Source: Acidobacteriota bacterium
Lineage (GTDB): Bacteria; Acidobacteriota; Terriglobia; Terriglobales; Acidobacteriaceae
DNA: 64,000 bases
NCBI GenBank assembly: GCA_013289685.1
Contig: JABCZL010000001.1
Coordinates: 251,838 to 315,837 of the forward strand
Direction: 5' to 3'
Positions 16,697-26,257 of the stretch are shown here, one piece after another. The stretch's first letter is position 1. Each line of letters starts with the position of its first letter. Below the pieces are notes generated by a model, which made no database searches, was not told where the DNA came from, and was given only the letters and a program-made list of their open reading frames with translations. The position numbers were made by a program, and so were the translations under genes.

Positions 16697-17098
16697 ATGA
16701 CGCAGCGTCTGGGCCATGTGGCTTTGGTGGTTCGCGACTACGACGAAGCCATCGCCTTCTACACGCGGTCGCTCGGCTTCCAATTGATCGAAGACACCGA
16801 CCTCGGCAACGGGAAGCGCTGGGTGCTGGTTAGGCCTCCGGGATCAACCGGAACCGACTTGCTGCTGGCCAAGGCAGTGAACACCGAGCAGGCCAGCCGC
16901 ATCGGCAACCAGACCGGCGGACGCGTTTTTCTATTTCTTTACACTGACGATTTCTGGCGGGATTATCGCGACATGACCGCTCGCGGCGTGAAATTCGTCC
17001 GTCCGCCGAGCGAGGAATCGTATGGAACGGTTGCGGTGTTTGAAGACCTCTACGGCAACAAGTGGGATTTAATTCAACCACAACTCCTGTCATCCTGA
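16697..17098 (+). CDS. VOC/glyoxalase-fold protein
   Basis: A 133-aa single-module vicinal-oxygen-chelate protein. It starts MTQRLGHVALVVRDYDEAIAFYTRSLGF, the usual first beta-alpha-beta unit, and ends its second unit with VFEDLYGNKWDLIQP. Metal-ligand candidates are His7 and Glu residues in each half; members include lyases, dioxygenases and resistance proteins, so substrate is unknown. The last codons (LSS) and the TGA stop lie inside a TCATCCTGAGG repeat, so the native C-terminus may have been altered by the repeat. Confidence 0.88.
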   Translation: MTQRLGHVALVVRDYDEAIAFYTRSLGFQLIEDTDLGNGKRWVLVRPPGSTGTDLLLAKAVNTEQASRIGNQTGGRVFLFLYTDDFWRDYRDMTARGVKFVRPPSEESYGTVAVFEDLYGNKWDLIQPQLLSS

Positions 17099-17211
17099 GG
17101 CCCGCGCATTTTGCGGGCCGAAGGACCTATGCACTCGCAGGTAGCAGAGGCAACGCCGACAGAATTGCAGAGATCCTTCGGGCCGCAACAAACGCGGCCC
17201 TCAGGATGACA
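17088..17211. repeat. TCATCCTGAGG palindrome, copy 2
   Basis: Inverted repeat between TGTCATCCTGAGG (from 17088) and CCTCAGGATGACA (to 17211). Each arm also has an internal GC-rich hairpin (CCCGC...GCGGG). It overlaps the last 11 bases of the VOC gene and separates it from the convergent ferredoxin gene. Confidence 0.85.
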
Positions 17212-17247
17212 GATCGGCTGGGGTAGCTAGGAGCTAGAATCTCCCTT

Positions 17248-17628
17248 TCAAAACGCCATCGGCCCGACTTCTTTTTCCACCTCGACCGTGTCCACCATGG
17301 CGATGGCGTCCCAGGGGCAGCCATCAAGGAAGCAGCCGTCAGGACCCTTGCTCAGGCATTTCTTGCAGCCGATGCACAGGATGGGGTCGATCTGGATGCG
17401 GCCAAACGGCGGATTGTCCTCGTCGGGCACCCAGAACATGCAGTCTTCCACCGGGCAATATTCCACGCAGGCGGGCGAGCCCGCGCATCCGGTGCAGCAC
17501 TCGGTGATGACCGCTAATTCTTTGGGTTTCTTCTTCCGCGGGGTGGCGAGGCCTTTGGACTTCGGTTCAAACTTCTGATCGTCGGGAACCATCCCAACGG
17601 CTCTGGTGGCGCCGGGTGCAGGAGGCAT
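17248..17628 (-). CDS. two-cluster ferredoxin-like protein
   Basis: A 126-aa iron-sulfur protein. Cysteines occur in two groups: CCTGCAGSPACVEYCPVEDC near residue 44 and CIGCKKC...CFLDGCPWDA near 85. The second fits a [4Fe-4S] CxxCxxC...CP motif; the first is an expanded version. A hydrophilic Lys-rich N-terminus precedes them and no signal peptide is present. It is likely a cytoplasmic electron carrier; the partner enzyme is not encoded here. Confidence 0.85.
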   Translation of the reverse strand: MPPAPGATRAVGMVPDDQKFEPKSKGLATPRKKKPKELAVITECCTGCAGSPACVEYCPVEDCMFWVPDEDNPPFGRIQIDPILCIGCKKCLSKGPDGCFLDGCPWDAIAMVDTVEVEKEVGPMAF

Positions 17629-17808
17629 ATGCGTCGCATTATATCCTGAACCGCGCCCGCTTATGAACCTTACTTCCGCTTGGCACTAAGGCAGTGCAGT
17701 CGGAATGTACTGACCCAAATTGATACTCGTGACCGGGTTTTGTGAGCGGCCACGCCCTTTCCACCGGCCCCATTCTGCTATAGTGAACCCCTGCAAAGGA
17801 GCATCGAC

Positions 17809-18300
17809 ATGGCAGGCAGAAGTGTTAACAAAGTCATTCTTCTCGGAAACTTGGGCAAGGACCCCGAGGTGAAGTTCACCCCCAGCGGCACGCCCGTCGC
17901 CAAGTTCAGTCTGGCCACCAATGATCGCTTCAAAGACAAGGACGGCAACTGGCAGGACCGCACCGAATGGCACAACATTACTGCCTGGGCGCGCACGGCG
18001 GAGATTGCCGGCGAATATTTGAAGAAGGGCAGCAAAGTTTACATAGAGGGCAGCCTGCGCACCCATTCCTGGGACGACAAGACCAGCGGCCAGAAGAAAT
18101 ACATGACGGAGGTCATCGTCAACGATCTGGTTATGCTCAGTGGGAAGGGCGAGGGCGCCGGTGGCGGGGACTTCAGCGGCGGAGGCTCGCGCGGCGCCTC
18201 TTCATCGGCCGGCGGCGGAGGCAACAACTTCGATCAGCGTACTCCCGAGCCCGAACCGGCAGCGTCCGGCCCGATCACCGACGACGATATTCCGTTTTAG
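17809..18300 (+). CDS. ssb: single-stranded DNA-binding protein
   Basis: Binds ssDNA in replication and repair. The OB-fold occupies residues 1-110 (SVNKVILLGNLGKDPEV; WHNITAWARTAEIAGEYLKKGSKVYIEG). A Gly/Ser-rich linker leads to the acidic tail DDDIPF, the partner-protein docking tip. The 163-aa length is typical. AAGGAG precedes the ATG, and TATAGT about 30 bases upstream is a possible -10 box. Confidence 0.96.
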   Translation: MAGRSVNKVILLGNLGKDPEVKFTPSGTPVAKFSLATNDRFKDKDGNWQDRTEWHNITAWARTAEIAGEYLKKGSKVYIEGSLRTHSWDDKTSGQKKYMTEVIVNDLVMLSGKGEGAGGGDFSGGGSRGASSSAGGGGNNFDQRTPEPEPAASGPITDDDIPF

Positions 18301-18334
18301 GGTGCATCCCGTGGGCTCGAAATATCCCCACGGA

Positions 18335-18412
18335 TTGTCATCCTGAGCGAAGCGAAGGACCTATGCACTCGCCGCTAGTTGCATAGGTCCTTCGCTTCGC
18401 TCAGGATGACAA
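18335..18412. repeat. TCATCCTGAGC palindrome, copy 3
   Basis: Perfect 33-base arms (18335-18367 and 18380-18412) with a 12-base loop, between the convergent ssb and epimerase genes. It could act as a two-way terminator hairpin, though neither side has a clean T-run. Confidence 0.92.
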
Positions 18413-18438
18413 AAGCTGTTTACGGGGCGACAGTGTGT

Positions 18439-19467
18439 TTACCTGTTGTGGTCTAGGGCCGCGTCTTCCGCCGCATAATCGAACTGCGCGAGAAACTCAA
18501 CCGCCGGGGCATTTTCCCGCTGCCACGCTGTCGTTCGCCGGATCGCCTCATCGATCGCAACCGGCTCGTTGTAGCCCAGCTCCCGACGGATACGGGCGGA
18601 ACTCGCCGTCCAATGCTGCGCCGCGTTGCCGGGCTTGAGCAGGTGCGGCGGCGTGCGATTGTCGGGCAGAACGACGAACTCCCCTTCCCACCGCATCTCG
18701 CTCGCGATTTTCCGCGCCCATTCCAGTTCGCCAAACGCCGGTTCCTCACACACATTAAAGACTCGTTGGGCTGCGCGATCATCCGTGGCAGCCAGGGCGA
18801 TGGCGGCGGCCACATTCTCCACATAACCTCTCGGAGAGTGCCATGCGGCCAGCGCCTCGGGAAAAATGATGTGGCGGCGCCCGTCGGCGACGCGTTTCAC
18901 CACAGGATAGAAACGATGCAGCGGATCGCCCGGTCCATACACCATGGGAAGCCGGAGCACCGTGCCGGGAAGTTCCGGATCGTTCATCACGATGCGCTCC
19001 GCCGGAATCTTATCGTAGTCGTCCGTCACCCAGGGGAAGACTTTACGCAGGAGCCGCATGTTCTCAGGCGGATAAGGATGCAAATTTCGCCGTAGCTCCG
19101 ACTCCTCGGTGAGCGGCAGGTCTTGGAGCGGCCCGCTCTCCGTGCCGTGCGAAATGCCTACGGCGCGGTAGACGTCCATGCTGCTCAGCATGACCACGCG
19201 CCGGGTCGCACCACGGAACACCTTCATCAGATCATCTGCCTGCGCCCCCGAACTGAGGACCAGATCGATCACCACGTCGGGAGCAAAGCGTTTCAATTCC
19301 TGAGCGCTGGCAGCAAGTTGATTGTGATCGCCCCGAATTTCATCGACGAGGGTGGGAGCGGCTGTCGTGCCGCGGTGAAACACTGCCACGGCGTGCCCTT
19401 GCGCTTGGAGCGCAGCCGCAACGAACCGCCCGATGAAACCATTTCCGCCAATCAGAAGGAGGCGCAT
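18439..19467 (-). CDS. NAD-dependent epimerase/dehydratase family protein
   Basis: An extended short-chain dehydrogenase of 342 aa. The N-terminus MRLLLIGGNGFIGRFVAAAL gives the GxxGxxG NAD site. The region around SSMDVYRAVGISHG replaces the usual SSxxVYG, and the catalytic YxxxK is not obvious, so the protein may be an atypical SDR used as a reductase or isomerase-like enzyme. The start at MRLLLIGG is chosen over an ATG 51 bases upstream because the Rossmann fold begins here. Sugar-nucleotide modification is a reasonable guess given nearby polysaccharide genes. Confidence 0.82.
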   Translation of the reverse strand: MRLLLIGGNGFIGRFVAAALQAQGHAVAVFHRGTTAAPTLVDEIRGDHNQLAASAQELKRFAPDVVIDLVLSSGAQADDLMKVFRGATRRVVMLSSMDVYRAVGISHGTESGPLQDLPLTEESELRRNLHPYPPENMRLLRKVFPWVTDDYDKIPAERIVMNDPELPGTVLRLPMVYGPGDPLHRFYPVVKRVADGRRHIIFPEALAAWHSPRGYVENVAAAIALAATDDRAAQRVFNVCEEPAFGELEWARKIASEMRWEGEFVVLPDNRTPPHLLKPGNAAQHWTASSARIRRELGYNEPVAIDEAIRRTTAWQRENAPAVEFLAQFDYAAEDAALDHNR

Positions 19468-19567
19468 ACAACAGTCAACCGATCCGGCAAAACGAGGCAA
19501 AATATTCGGATGGAGCAATTGATGCGGATAGCGTGCGCCGAGGTAGGTCGGGGATTTACGGGTCCGT

Positions 19568-19813
19568 TTAGTCGCCGTCTCCGGTATCGACCGAGACCAG
19601 CTCCAGGCTTTGTAGCAGCGGACTGGAATCCGAAACGAACTCCACGTGCCCGCATCGCGGGCAAGACAGAATGGCGTGGCCGGAATTGCCGGGAGCCAGG
19701 CTGGCCCGCATCAGTTGATAGCGCTGCAGTTTCTGCTCACAGCGCAGGCAACAAACCGTCTTGCTATAGGGATCGGTAGAGACCCCGCTCGGGGTCTCGA
19801 TGGCTGGTTTCAT
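19568..19813 (-). CDS. small zinc-ribbon hypothetical protein
   Basis: An 81-aa protein with two CxxC pairs (CCLRC near residue 21 and CPRCGH near 51) forming a likely zinc ribbon. The start MKPAIET has AGGA about 7 bases upstream. The protein ends in an acidic tail. Family not recognised; it may bind nucleic acid or protein. Confidence 0.6.
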   Translation of the reverse strand: MKPAIETPSGVSTDPYSKTVCCLRCEQKLQRYQLMRASLAPGNSGHAILSCPRCGHVEFVSDSSPLLQSLELVSVDTGDGD

Positions 19814-19957
19814 ACATTCCTCGCGCAAAGCAATTCTGGAGCAGCCAAAAACCGGCTGCCATTCCAGTTTGAGTGGAACGAGTGTACCACGCGAGATTGC
19901 TCGATTCGGCCTTGGTCGCGCCCCCCTGGTAACTTCGGGGGGCCGCAGAACTTCTAT

Positions 19958-21403
19958 TTACGCCGCCCCGGAACCTTTGATCACGGCGGGCAAGGTCTTG
20001 GCCAGAATCTGCAGGTCGAGCCACAACGACCAGTTGCGAATGTACTGTAAATCGAGTTCCATCCATTTTTCGAAGGTGGTGGAACTCCTTCCCATAACCT
20101 GCCACAGGCAAGTAATTCCGGGACGAACGCTGAACCGCTTGCGCTGCCAGTCCTGGCAATGGACTTCGAACAACTCGTAGTCGCGCACTTGCAATGGCCG
20201 CGGGCCCACCAGGCTCATCTCCCCTTTCAACACATTGAAGAGCTGGGGAAGTTCGTCGATGCTGGTCTTACGCAGGAAGCCGCCGATGAGCGTTATGCGC
20301 GGATCTTTCTTGATCTTGAAGACGGGCCCGTTGGCCTCGTTCTGATGCTCCAAGTCCTTCAAGCGATCTTCTGCGTCCACCACCATCGTCCGGAACTTGT
20401 AGATCTGAAACATCCGCTTGTTCAGCCCGAGACGATTCTGCACGAAGAAAGTGGGGCCCGGCGAAGTCAGCCTCACCAGCACAGCGGTCAGCAGCATGAC
20501 CGGCGAAACCACAATGATGGCGGTCAGAGAAACCACGATGTCAATCGCGCGCTTAATCATCAGGCCCCAGAAATCTGTGATCGTACTTTCATGGCTGATC
20601 AGCGGATCGCCATCGAGCTCTTCAGCCCGGTGCCGCGCCTCTTTCAGGTCGAAAATATTCGGGAGGAACCTTACGATGATGCCCTGCGCCTCGCAGGCCG
20701 AAGCGATTTGCGACGAGACCCCATGGAACGAGCGAATGGGCAACGCCAGAACCACTTCATCCACCACGTTGCGGCGCACGTACGACGGTAAGGCATCGAG
20801 GTCAGAAACCAGGGAATGTCCCAGCTTTTTGAACTCTTCTATCCCGAGCCACTCTTCGTCCGCGAATCCCAGAATGCGATAGCCCAGTTCTGGCCTCCCC
20901 TGGATGCGCCCCACCAACTCCAGCGCGCGCGCATTGGTTCCGATCACCAGCATGTTCCGGGTATTTCGGCCATGCCGCCGCGCAAAAGCCAACGCCCCTC
21001 GAATCACGGTGCGGCTCAGGATCACCAACGAGGTGGCGACCGCGAAAAACAAAATCAGGAAGATTGCGTTTACCAGTTCGATCCGAAAAACCAACGCGAA
21101 CACGCCGACGGCCAGAGTGCCCAGAGTGGTGGCCATGCTGGCGTCCCATACCTCTTCCCACCGCCCGGCGAGGCGTCTCGAGTCGTACAGCCCGAACACA
21201 CTGAACAGGATATGCCATATCAGCAGAAGACTGGCAAACAGAACCAGGTTGCCCAGTTTTATCCGCATTTCGAGGAATTCGGCCAGGCCGAGTCTTCCTA
21301 CCTGGTGGTACTGAGGCAGCGTCGACGCAGCAAAAGCAATGACCATTAACAGCAGATCAAACAGTTTGACCCCGATGGTAAAGACTCTACGGCCTATGTG
21401 CAT
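19958..21403 (-). CDS. undecaprenyl-phosphate sugar-1-phosphate transferase (polysaccharide initiation)
   Basis: Transfers a sugar-1-phosphate to undecaprenyl phosphate to start exopolysaccharide or O-antigen synthesis. The 481-aa protein has four N-terminal helices, a CoA-binding-like middle domain ([18 protein letters not shown]), a fifth helix, and the catalytic C-terminal domain. The latter shows [31 protein letters not shown] and [25 protein letters not shown], the standard signature. WbaP/WcaJ-like architecture is clear; the sugar (often glucose or galactose) cannot be read from the sequence. UDP-sugar genes lie 2-5 kb away. Confidence 0.94.
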   Translation of the reverse strand: MHIGRRVFTIGVKLFDLLLMVIAFAASTLPQYHQVGRLGLAEFLEMRIKLGNLVLFASLLLIWHILFSVFGLYDSRRLAGRWEEVWDASMATTLGTLAVGVFALVFRIELVNAIFLILFFAVATSLVILSRTVIRGALAFARRHGRNTRNMLVIGTNARALELVGRIQGRPELGYRILGFADEEWLGIEEFKKLGHSLVSDLDALPSYVRRNVVDEVVLALPIRSFHGVSSQIASACEAQGIIVRFLPNIFDLKEARHRAEELDGDPLISHESTITDFWGLMIKRAIDIVVSLTAIIVVSPVMLLTAVLVRLTSPGPTFFVQNRLGLNKRMFQIYKFRTMVVDAEDRLKDLEHQNEANGPVFKIKKDPRITLIGGFLRKTSIDELPQLFNVLKGEMSLVGPRPLQVRDYELFEVHCQDWQRKRFSVRPGITCLWQVMGRSSTTFEKWMELDLQYIRNWSLWLDLQILAKTLPAVIKGSGAA

Positions 21404-21796
21404 AAAGAGATCCTGAAGGAGTCGGTTACAGGCCTACAAACAATCCGGGGGAGGGAGAACGCCTTACAACTAGGTGGAATTGCCGCCGAGCGCGGACAGT
21501 GCCTGCTCCGCGTTCAACTTCTGCATCGCATTATATCTCGATCTTGCCAGATTTCTTGATCATATTTTTAGCGGTGCACCCAGCAAAATCGCGAATACCC
21601 CAACGGTACAGACCCAACATCAACGCCAAAGGTAACTCTAGCGAGCCGTGCCAGTTCCTGCAATGGTAGGAAAGTGCCATTGACAATGCTTATGTGAACA
21701 GCAAGTTTCTTGTTTTCAACAGACTAAGAAACGGCGGGAGTTCCTCTGCTTTATGCGCGTGCGAGGAGTGGGAGAGTGTATAGAACACTGTCCCTC
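21404..21796. other. intergenic, upstream of the sugar-phosphate transferase
   Basis: 393 bases between the minus-strand GAF-TonB gene end and the transferase start. It presumably holds the transferase promoter: ATTATA at 21530-21535 reads TATAAT on the minus strand, but no good -35 box sits 17 bases upstream. No coding sequence or strong hairpin recognised. Confidence 0.5.
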
Positions 21797-23227
21797 TCAC
21801 GTAGGAGGAAGTGTGAAACGGATAGTGATTCGTGTCTGCATCTCGGCAGGCTGCCCGTTGACGGAGAAGGGCTGATATCTCCACTGTCTTACGGCCTGGA
21901 CCGCCGCATCGGCCAGCCTGCGATCTCCTTCCACAACTGCGATGTTGCGGACCGCGCCGTCTCCTCCGATTTGCACATCCAAGACCACCGAGCCCTGAAC
22001 ATGCTGCGCTCTCGCCTCCGGTGGATACTCCGGTTCCACGCGATGAATCAACCGCTTCTCCGAAACTTCCCCTGATTCTTTCGCGGGCGCGCGCTTGGCG
22101 CTGGCGGCTCGCTGCCCGTCAGGAGGCAACCGGTAGATCACCTTGCCATTCTGAGTCACCAGCAGCCCACCACTTGGCGGCTCGACCGGTGCTCCGGCAC
22201 CCGGCGTTTTCGGCACAGGCGCGGTGGCAACGCTCGCGGAACCAACGCTTGAGGACGCCGACGCCGCCGAATCTGCAGGCGGCGCGTTTCCAGGATCGTG
22301 CTCTGTGGCCGATTCGGTCCCTCGATTCGCTTGAGTATTCGACGCGGCCCCGGCCTGCGCCTGGGGCCTTCCTCGCAATCCTCGGACGATCGCTCCCCGC
22401 CAACCTACCAGCAGTCCCAGCAACAGCGCCGCCAGGATCACAATCACGCCCAGAATGGATGTCCAGACGTCCGTTGTGCGCCGGAACCCATGTTCAGCCG
22501 GAGCGTCAAGCGGAGCCTCGGCGCCCAATTCCCAGGCCGGTTCCGGTTGGGGAGCGTTGTCCAGTTCGTTCGTCTGGGCTTCCAACCGAGCTTCCAATCG
22601 ATCATCCGCGCTGTGGTTCGATTTGGGGCCGGTGGCCGCGGCCTCCTCGATACCCCTCTTCGTCTCTACGACGCGGGCGGCCAAAACCTGAAGACTGTTT
22701 TCATCCTGATCGCCGAACGCATGGGGCCGGGATGAAAAGACCTCCATCAACCCAAAGGCATCGGGTCCCTCGCACAGCGGCAGAACCAGAATCGATCGCA
22801 CACCCAGTCGCCGGCAGGCTTCAGGATCCACTCGTGGGTCCGTCTCCGTGTCCTTGCAGTGCTGAATGATTCCAGTGAGCAAGCACGCTCCCGACAGACC
22901 CGACTTGGTCTCGAGCCGAACTCCCAGGTCCGGAGCATCGGCGCCGGTGGTGGCGCGACACACCATCTCGCCCGCTCGGGCCAGTGCAATCGCTGCTCCG
23001 GTCGCTCCGGTTGCCAACCGCGCTCGCTCGACCACTTCGTTCAGAACCAGGTCCAGGGCCAGGTCGAACGACGCTTCCCCGCCGCCATGGGCTGCGAGAG
23101 TCTTGGCCACTTCCACTACATCGCGAGGATTCTGCGAGGAGACGACATCGCCCACATGGCCCGATGATTCCTTATCCCAGGATGGCGTTCCGTACGATTC
23201 GGGCTGCGGCATGGGGCGGTGAGTCAT
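21797..23227 (-). CDS. GAF domain - membrane helix - TonB C-terminal domain fusion
   Basis: A 476-aa protein with a cytoplasmic GAF domain (about residues 45-190, LVLNEVVERARLATGATGAAIAL to FGDQDENSLQVLAARV). One membrane helix follows near residue 260 (ILGVIVILAALLLGLLVGW), then a long Ala/Pro/Ser linker. The TonB C-terminal domain covers the last ~90 residues (EPEYPPEARAQHVQGSVVLDVQIGGDGAVRNIAVVEG). GAF domains sense small molecules and TonB-C domains contact outer-membrane or periplasmic partners, so it may link sensing to envelope function. Its start codon lies in a tandem 14-mer repeat. No ExbB/ExbD genes are nearby. Confidence 0.85.
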   Translation of the reverse strand: MTHRPMPQPESYGTPSWDKESSGHVGDVVSSQNPRDVVEVAKTLAAHGGGEASFDLALDLVLNEVVERARLATGATGAAIALARAGEMVCRATTGADAPDLGVRLETKSGLSGACLLTGIIQHCKDTETDPRVDPEACRRLGVRSILVLPLCEGPDAFGLMEVFSSRPHAFGDQDENSLQVLAARVVETKRGIEEAAATGPKSNHSADDRLEARLEAQTNELDNAPQPEPAWELGAEAPLDAPAEHGFRRTTDVWTSILGVIVILAALLLGLLVGWRGAIVRGLRGRPQAQAGAASNTQANRGTESATEHDPGNAPPADSAASASSSVGSASVATAPVPKTPGAGAPVEPPSGGLLVTQNGKVIYRLPPDGQRAASAKRAPAKESGEVSEKRLIHRVEPEYPPEARAQHVQGSVVLDVQIGGDGAVRNIAVVEGDRRLADAAVQAVRQWRYQPFSVNGQPAEMQTRITIRFTLPPT

Positions 23228-23274
23228 ACTAGGTAAGTCATACCATGTAAGTCATACCAGGTGAGTCATACCGG
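23219..23274. repeat. four tandem 14-bp repeats over the GAF-TonB start
   Basis: Units of the form GTRAGTCATACYAG begin at 23219, 23233, 23247 and 23261. On the minus strand each carries GTATGACT, so each unit offers an ATG, and the period of 14 puts them in different frames. The annotated start is the ATG in the unit nearest the gene. Confidence 0.9.
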
Positions 23275-23645
23275 GACCAGGCATCCAGGAAGCGCTGGCC
23301 ATTCGTCATTATGCGCAGTTTTTCGCGAATCTTCGAGGATGTCAACCTCAAACCTTGACGGCTCCTCCACCACAGGCACGAAGTCACACAGAGGAAACAG
23401 CGCAAATGAAGTCCTTCGTGATACTTCATGGCCTTCTGGTTCAGGCCTCTGCTCTTCCCGTTTTGGCATTGGGCGTGCAGTCGCGCAAGTTTTTTGCTGC
23501 TGTAACCCAAAGAGGGCAAGAGAATTTGTAAAATCAAAGCGAGCGGTCCGCGTTGTATTGCGGACCGCGTCACCTGGTATTTGTTTCGGCGCTTGTTTCG
23601 GCGCTTGCTTCGGTAGTATGGTTCGATCCTCTTGAGGGTAAGCCG
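23275..23645. other. divergent intergenic region upstream of UDP-glucose dehydrogenase
   Basis: About 370 bases with no gene. It holds a hairpin, GCGGTCCGC (23543-23551) and GCGGACCGC (23560-23568), and direct copies of TTTCGGCGCTTG just before the dehydrogenase gene. Promoters for the divergent genes should lie here but none is convincing. Confidence 0.55.
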
Positions 23646-25052
23646 ATGCGGATTGCGGTGGTAGGTTCGGGATACGTTGGGCTGGTGGCGGGCGCTTGTT
23701 TTGCCGACCTCGGACATGACGTTATCCTGGTGGACAACGATCAACCAAAACTGGCGGCTCTGCGCAATGGCCAGATCCCCATCCACGAGAAATTTCTGCC
23801 GGAACTTCTGGGCCGTCACCGCGGACATCGCCTCACTTTTTCCGACGACGTGAAGGAAGCTGCCCGCCTCAGTTCGGTCATCTTCGTTGCCGTCGGCACG
23901 CCGCCCACTGAGAGCGGTGAGGCTGATCTTTCGTACGTGGAATCCGTGGCCCGCGAAATCTCCGGCGGGATTAACGACTACAAGGTGGTCGTCGAGAAGA
24001 GCACTGTCCCGGTGTATACGAGTGACTGGGTGCGCAGGATCATCCTGCGCAACGGCACCGACCCTGACTTGTTCGACGTCTCCTCCAATCCCGAATTTCT
24101 ACGCGAAGGCACGGCCGTCACCGACTTCCTGTTTCCCGATCGCATCGTGATCGGCTGCGACAGCGACCGGCCGGCAGACGTTTTGCGCGAGGTCTACGCT
24201 CCCCTGACTAATGGCAGCTACTATCAGCGCGCCGACGCCATTCCGCAGCCCGACCGAGCATCGATTCCTCCTCCGCTCATCGTGACCAGCACCAAAAGCG
24301 CCGAGTTGATCAAGCATGCTTCCAACGCCTTCCTCGCTATGAAGATTTCATTCATCAACGCCGTAGCCTCGGTCTGCGAATCCGTGGGTGCCAATGTGAG
24401 TCAGGTTGTCCACGGCGTCGGCACCGATTCGCGCATCGGGTCCCGGTTTCTGAACCCCGGCATCGGGTACGGCGGCTCCTGTTTCCCCAAAGACGTCATG
24501 GCATTCCGCGCCGTAGCCCGCGAAGGCGGCTACGACTTCCGCCTGCTCGACGAAGTGATGCGCATCAATGAAGACCAGCGCCAGCGCTTCCTGCGGAAAG
24601 TGCACCGCGCGCTATGGACCCTGCGCGGGAAGAACCTGGGTGTGCTTGGTCTCGCGTTCAAGGGTGGCACCGACGATATCCGCGAATCTCCGGCGCTCTT
24701 TCTGGTGCAGGCGCTGCTGCAGGAGGGCAGCAAGATCACGGCCTACGATCCCGCGGCCATGGAACGCGCGAAAGAAGTGATGCCGTCTGGCGTCAGGTTC
24801 GCCAACTCCCCGTACGAAGCGGCTCACGACGCGGATGCTCTGCTGATCCTCACCGAGTGGGAGGAATTCGCCAACCTCAATCTCAACCGTCTCCGCCAGG
24901 AACTCAAGTATCCCATCGTGATTGATGGACGCAACCTGTACGATCCCGAAGTCATGGCGGCGCAAGGCTTCACCTACTACAGCGTTGGCCGCGACGCCGC
25001 TCATCCCGATGGCGTGCCTTCCGCAGTCTTGAAGAACGGCAAGAGAGCATGA
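23646..25052 (+). CDS. UDP-glucose 6-dehydrogenase
   Basis: Oxidises UDP-glucose to UDP-glucuronate with two NAD+. The 468-aa protein starts [24 protein letters not shown] (Rossmann fold). It contains the catalytic Cys in YGGSCFPKD near residue 280 and the second NAD-like domain [20 protein letters not shown] near 337. UDP-glucose rather than GDP-mannose is preferred because the next gene, overlapping by four bases (ATGA), is a UDP-glucuronate decarboxylase that uses its product. The start is set at MRIAVV, as upstream in-frame sequence is repeat DNA. Confidence 0.93.
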   Translation: MRIAVVGSGYVGLVAGACFADLGHDVILVDNDQPKLAALRNGQIPIHEKFLPELLGRHRGHRLTFSDDVKEAARLSSVIFVAVGTPPTESGEADLSYVESVAREISGGINDYKVVVEKSTVPVYTSDWVRRIILRNGTDPDLFDVSSNPEFLREGTAVTDFLFPDRIVIGCDSDRPADVLREVYAPLTNGSYYQRADAIPQPDRASIPPPLIVTSTKSAELIKHASNAFLAMKISFINAVASVCESVGANVSQVVHGVGTDSRIGSRFLNPGIGYGGSCFPKDVMAFRAVAREGGYDFRLLDEVMRINEDQRQRFLRKVHRALWTLRGKNLGVLGLAFKGGTDDIRESPALFLVQALLQEGSKITAYDPAAMERAKEVMPSGVRFANSPYEAAHDADALLILTEWEEFANLNLNRLRQELKYPIVIDGRNLYDPEVMAAQGFTYYSVGRDAAHPDGVPSAVLKNGKRA

Positions 25053-26005
25053 GCCCACAGCGCGCTGTGGTGACTGGTGGCGCAGGATTTCTGGGATCCC
25101 ATCTCTGCGATGCCCTTCTCGGCGAGGGCTGGAGTGTGGTCTGCGTCGACAACCTGCTGACCGGCCGCCGCGCCAACTTCGCCCATCTGCACAATGAACC
25201 ACGGTTTGAGTTTATAGAGAAAGACATTTGCGAACCGTTTGACGTCGGCCGCGTCGACTACGTCTTCCACTTTGCCAGCCCCGCCAGTCCGGTCGATTAC
25301 ACCCTTCACGGCATCCCCACGCTGAAGGTCGGATCGCTCGGCACGTTTCACGCTCTCGAAGTCGCTCACAAGTACGGCGCGAAGTATCTCGTCTCATCCA
25401 CGTCCGAGTGCTACGGCGATCCTCTGGAGCATCCGCAAAAGGAGACCTACTGGGGCCACGTCAATCCCATCGGCCCTCGCTCGGTTTATGACGAGGCCAA
25501 GCGCTTCACCGAGGCCGTGACCATGGCCTACCATCGCTATCACAAGGTGGATACGCGCATCGTCCGCATCTTCAACACGTACGGCCCGCGCATGCAACTC
25601 AATGACGGCCGCGTTGTTCCGAACTTCATGAAGCAGGCCCTGCGCGGCGAACCGCTCACCGTTTACGGCGACGGACGGCAGACTCGAAGCTTCTGTTACG
25701 TGAGCGACGAAATCGACGGCTTCATTCGTCTTGCGAAATCGGACGAACATCTGCCCGTGAACGTTGGCAATCCGAACGAGTTCACCATCCTGGAATGCGC
25801 CCAGCAGGTGTTGAAGGCCACTGGATCGAAGAGCGAGATTCGCTACGAACCACTGCCGCCCGACGATCCCAGGCAGCGCCGCCCCGACATCACCAAGGCG
25901 CGGCAGTTGCTGGGATGGGAGCCGAAGATTGATCTGGCAGCCGGCCTGCGCCAATCGCTGGACTACTTCAAGAAGGCCGTCGCTGAAGAAACTGCCGCTA
26001 AGTAG
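25049..26005 (+). CDS. UDP-glucuronate decarboxylase (UDP-xylose synthase)
   Basis: Converts UDP-glucuronate to UDP-xylose. The 318-aa extended SDR has the NAD site [17 protein letters not shown] and the UXS-typical [12 protein letters not shown] near residue 73. The active-site Ser is in [10 protein letters not shown] and the YxxxK in YDEAKRFTE near 149. Residues [10 protein letters not shown] and [12 protein letters not shown] are also characteristic. It overlaps UDP-glucose dehydrogenase by four bases, giving a two-gene UDP-xylose pathway for polysaccharide or glycan synthesis. Confidence 0.94.
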   Translation: MSPQRAVVTGGAGFLGSHLCDALLGEGWSVVCVDNLLTGRRANFAHLHNEPRFEFIEKDICEPFDVGRVDYVFHFASPASPVDYTLHGIPTLKVGSLGTFHALEVAHKYGAKYLVSSTSECYGDPLEHPQKETYWGHVNPIGPRSVYDEAKRFTEAVTMAYHRYHKVDTRIVRIFNTYGPRMQLNDGRVVPNFMKQALRGEPLTVYGDGRQTRSFCYVSDEIDGFIRLAKSDEHLPVNVGNPNEFTILECAQQVLKATGSKSEIRYEPLPPDDPRQRRPDITKARQLLGWEPKIDLAAGLRQSLDYFKKAVAEETAAK

Positions 26006-26019
26006 TTCGATTTCCAACG

Positions 26020-26104
26020 TGTCATCCTGAGCAACGCGAAGGACCTATGCAATCTGCCGGCAGCAGGACGAGTGCATAGGTCCTTCGCGTTGCTCAGGAT
26101 GACA
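26020..26104. repeat. TCATCCTGAGC palindrome, copy 4
   Basis: 32-base arms (26020-26051 and 26073-26104) with a 21-base loop, 14 bases after the decarboxylase stop. Confidence 0.92.
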
Positions 26105-26109
26105 AGATT

Positions 26110-26205
26110 GTTTGTTATGTACGTACTTATTGCGATCTCTATATTATACGATGCACACGTACGTATAATAAGATACGTATATAAATACAGTACATATTTA
26201 CTTGA
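26110..26205. other. AT-rich patch with TACGTA palindromes
   Basis: About 95 bases of strongly AT-rich DNA in a GC-rich region, with ACGTAC/TACGTA motifs recurring near 26120, 26160 and 26175. It lies between a palindromic repeat and a terminator-like hairpin. It could be a promoter for either flank, a protein-binding site or a relic insertion; no gene. Confidence 0.6.
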
Positions 26206-26208
26206 ATA

Positions 26209-26248
26209 AGCCAGCTCGGAGACAAGCTCGCGTCTCCTGGCTGGTTTT
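26209..26248 (+). terminator. candidate intrinsic terminator
   Basis: GGAGAC (26218-26223) pairs with GTCTCC (26232-26237), extended by AGCCA/TGGCT across a 4-base bulge and followed by GGTTTT. It could end transcripts from the UDP-xylose genes, just short of the convergent PilZ gene. Confidence 0.45.
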
Positions 26249-26257
26249 CGCGGCCTG

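Noticed and set aside
23219-23274. Tandem 14-mers as a CRISPR array
   Set aside because: Units are directly contiguous with no spacers and far shorter than CRISPR repeats; no cas genes.
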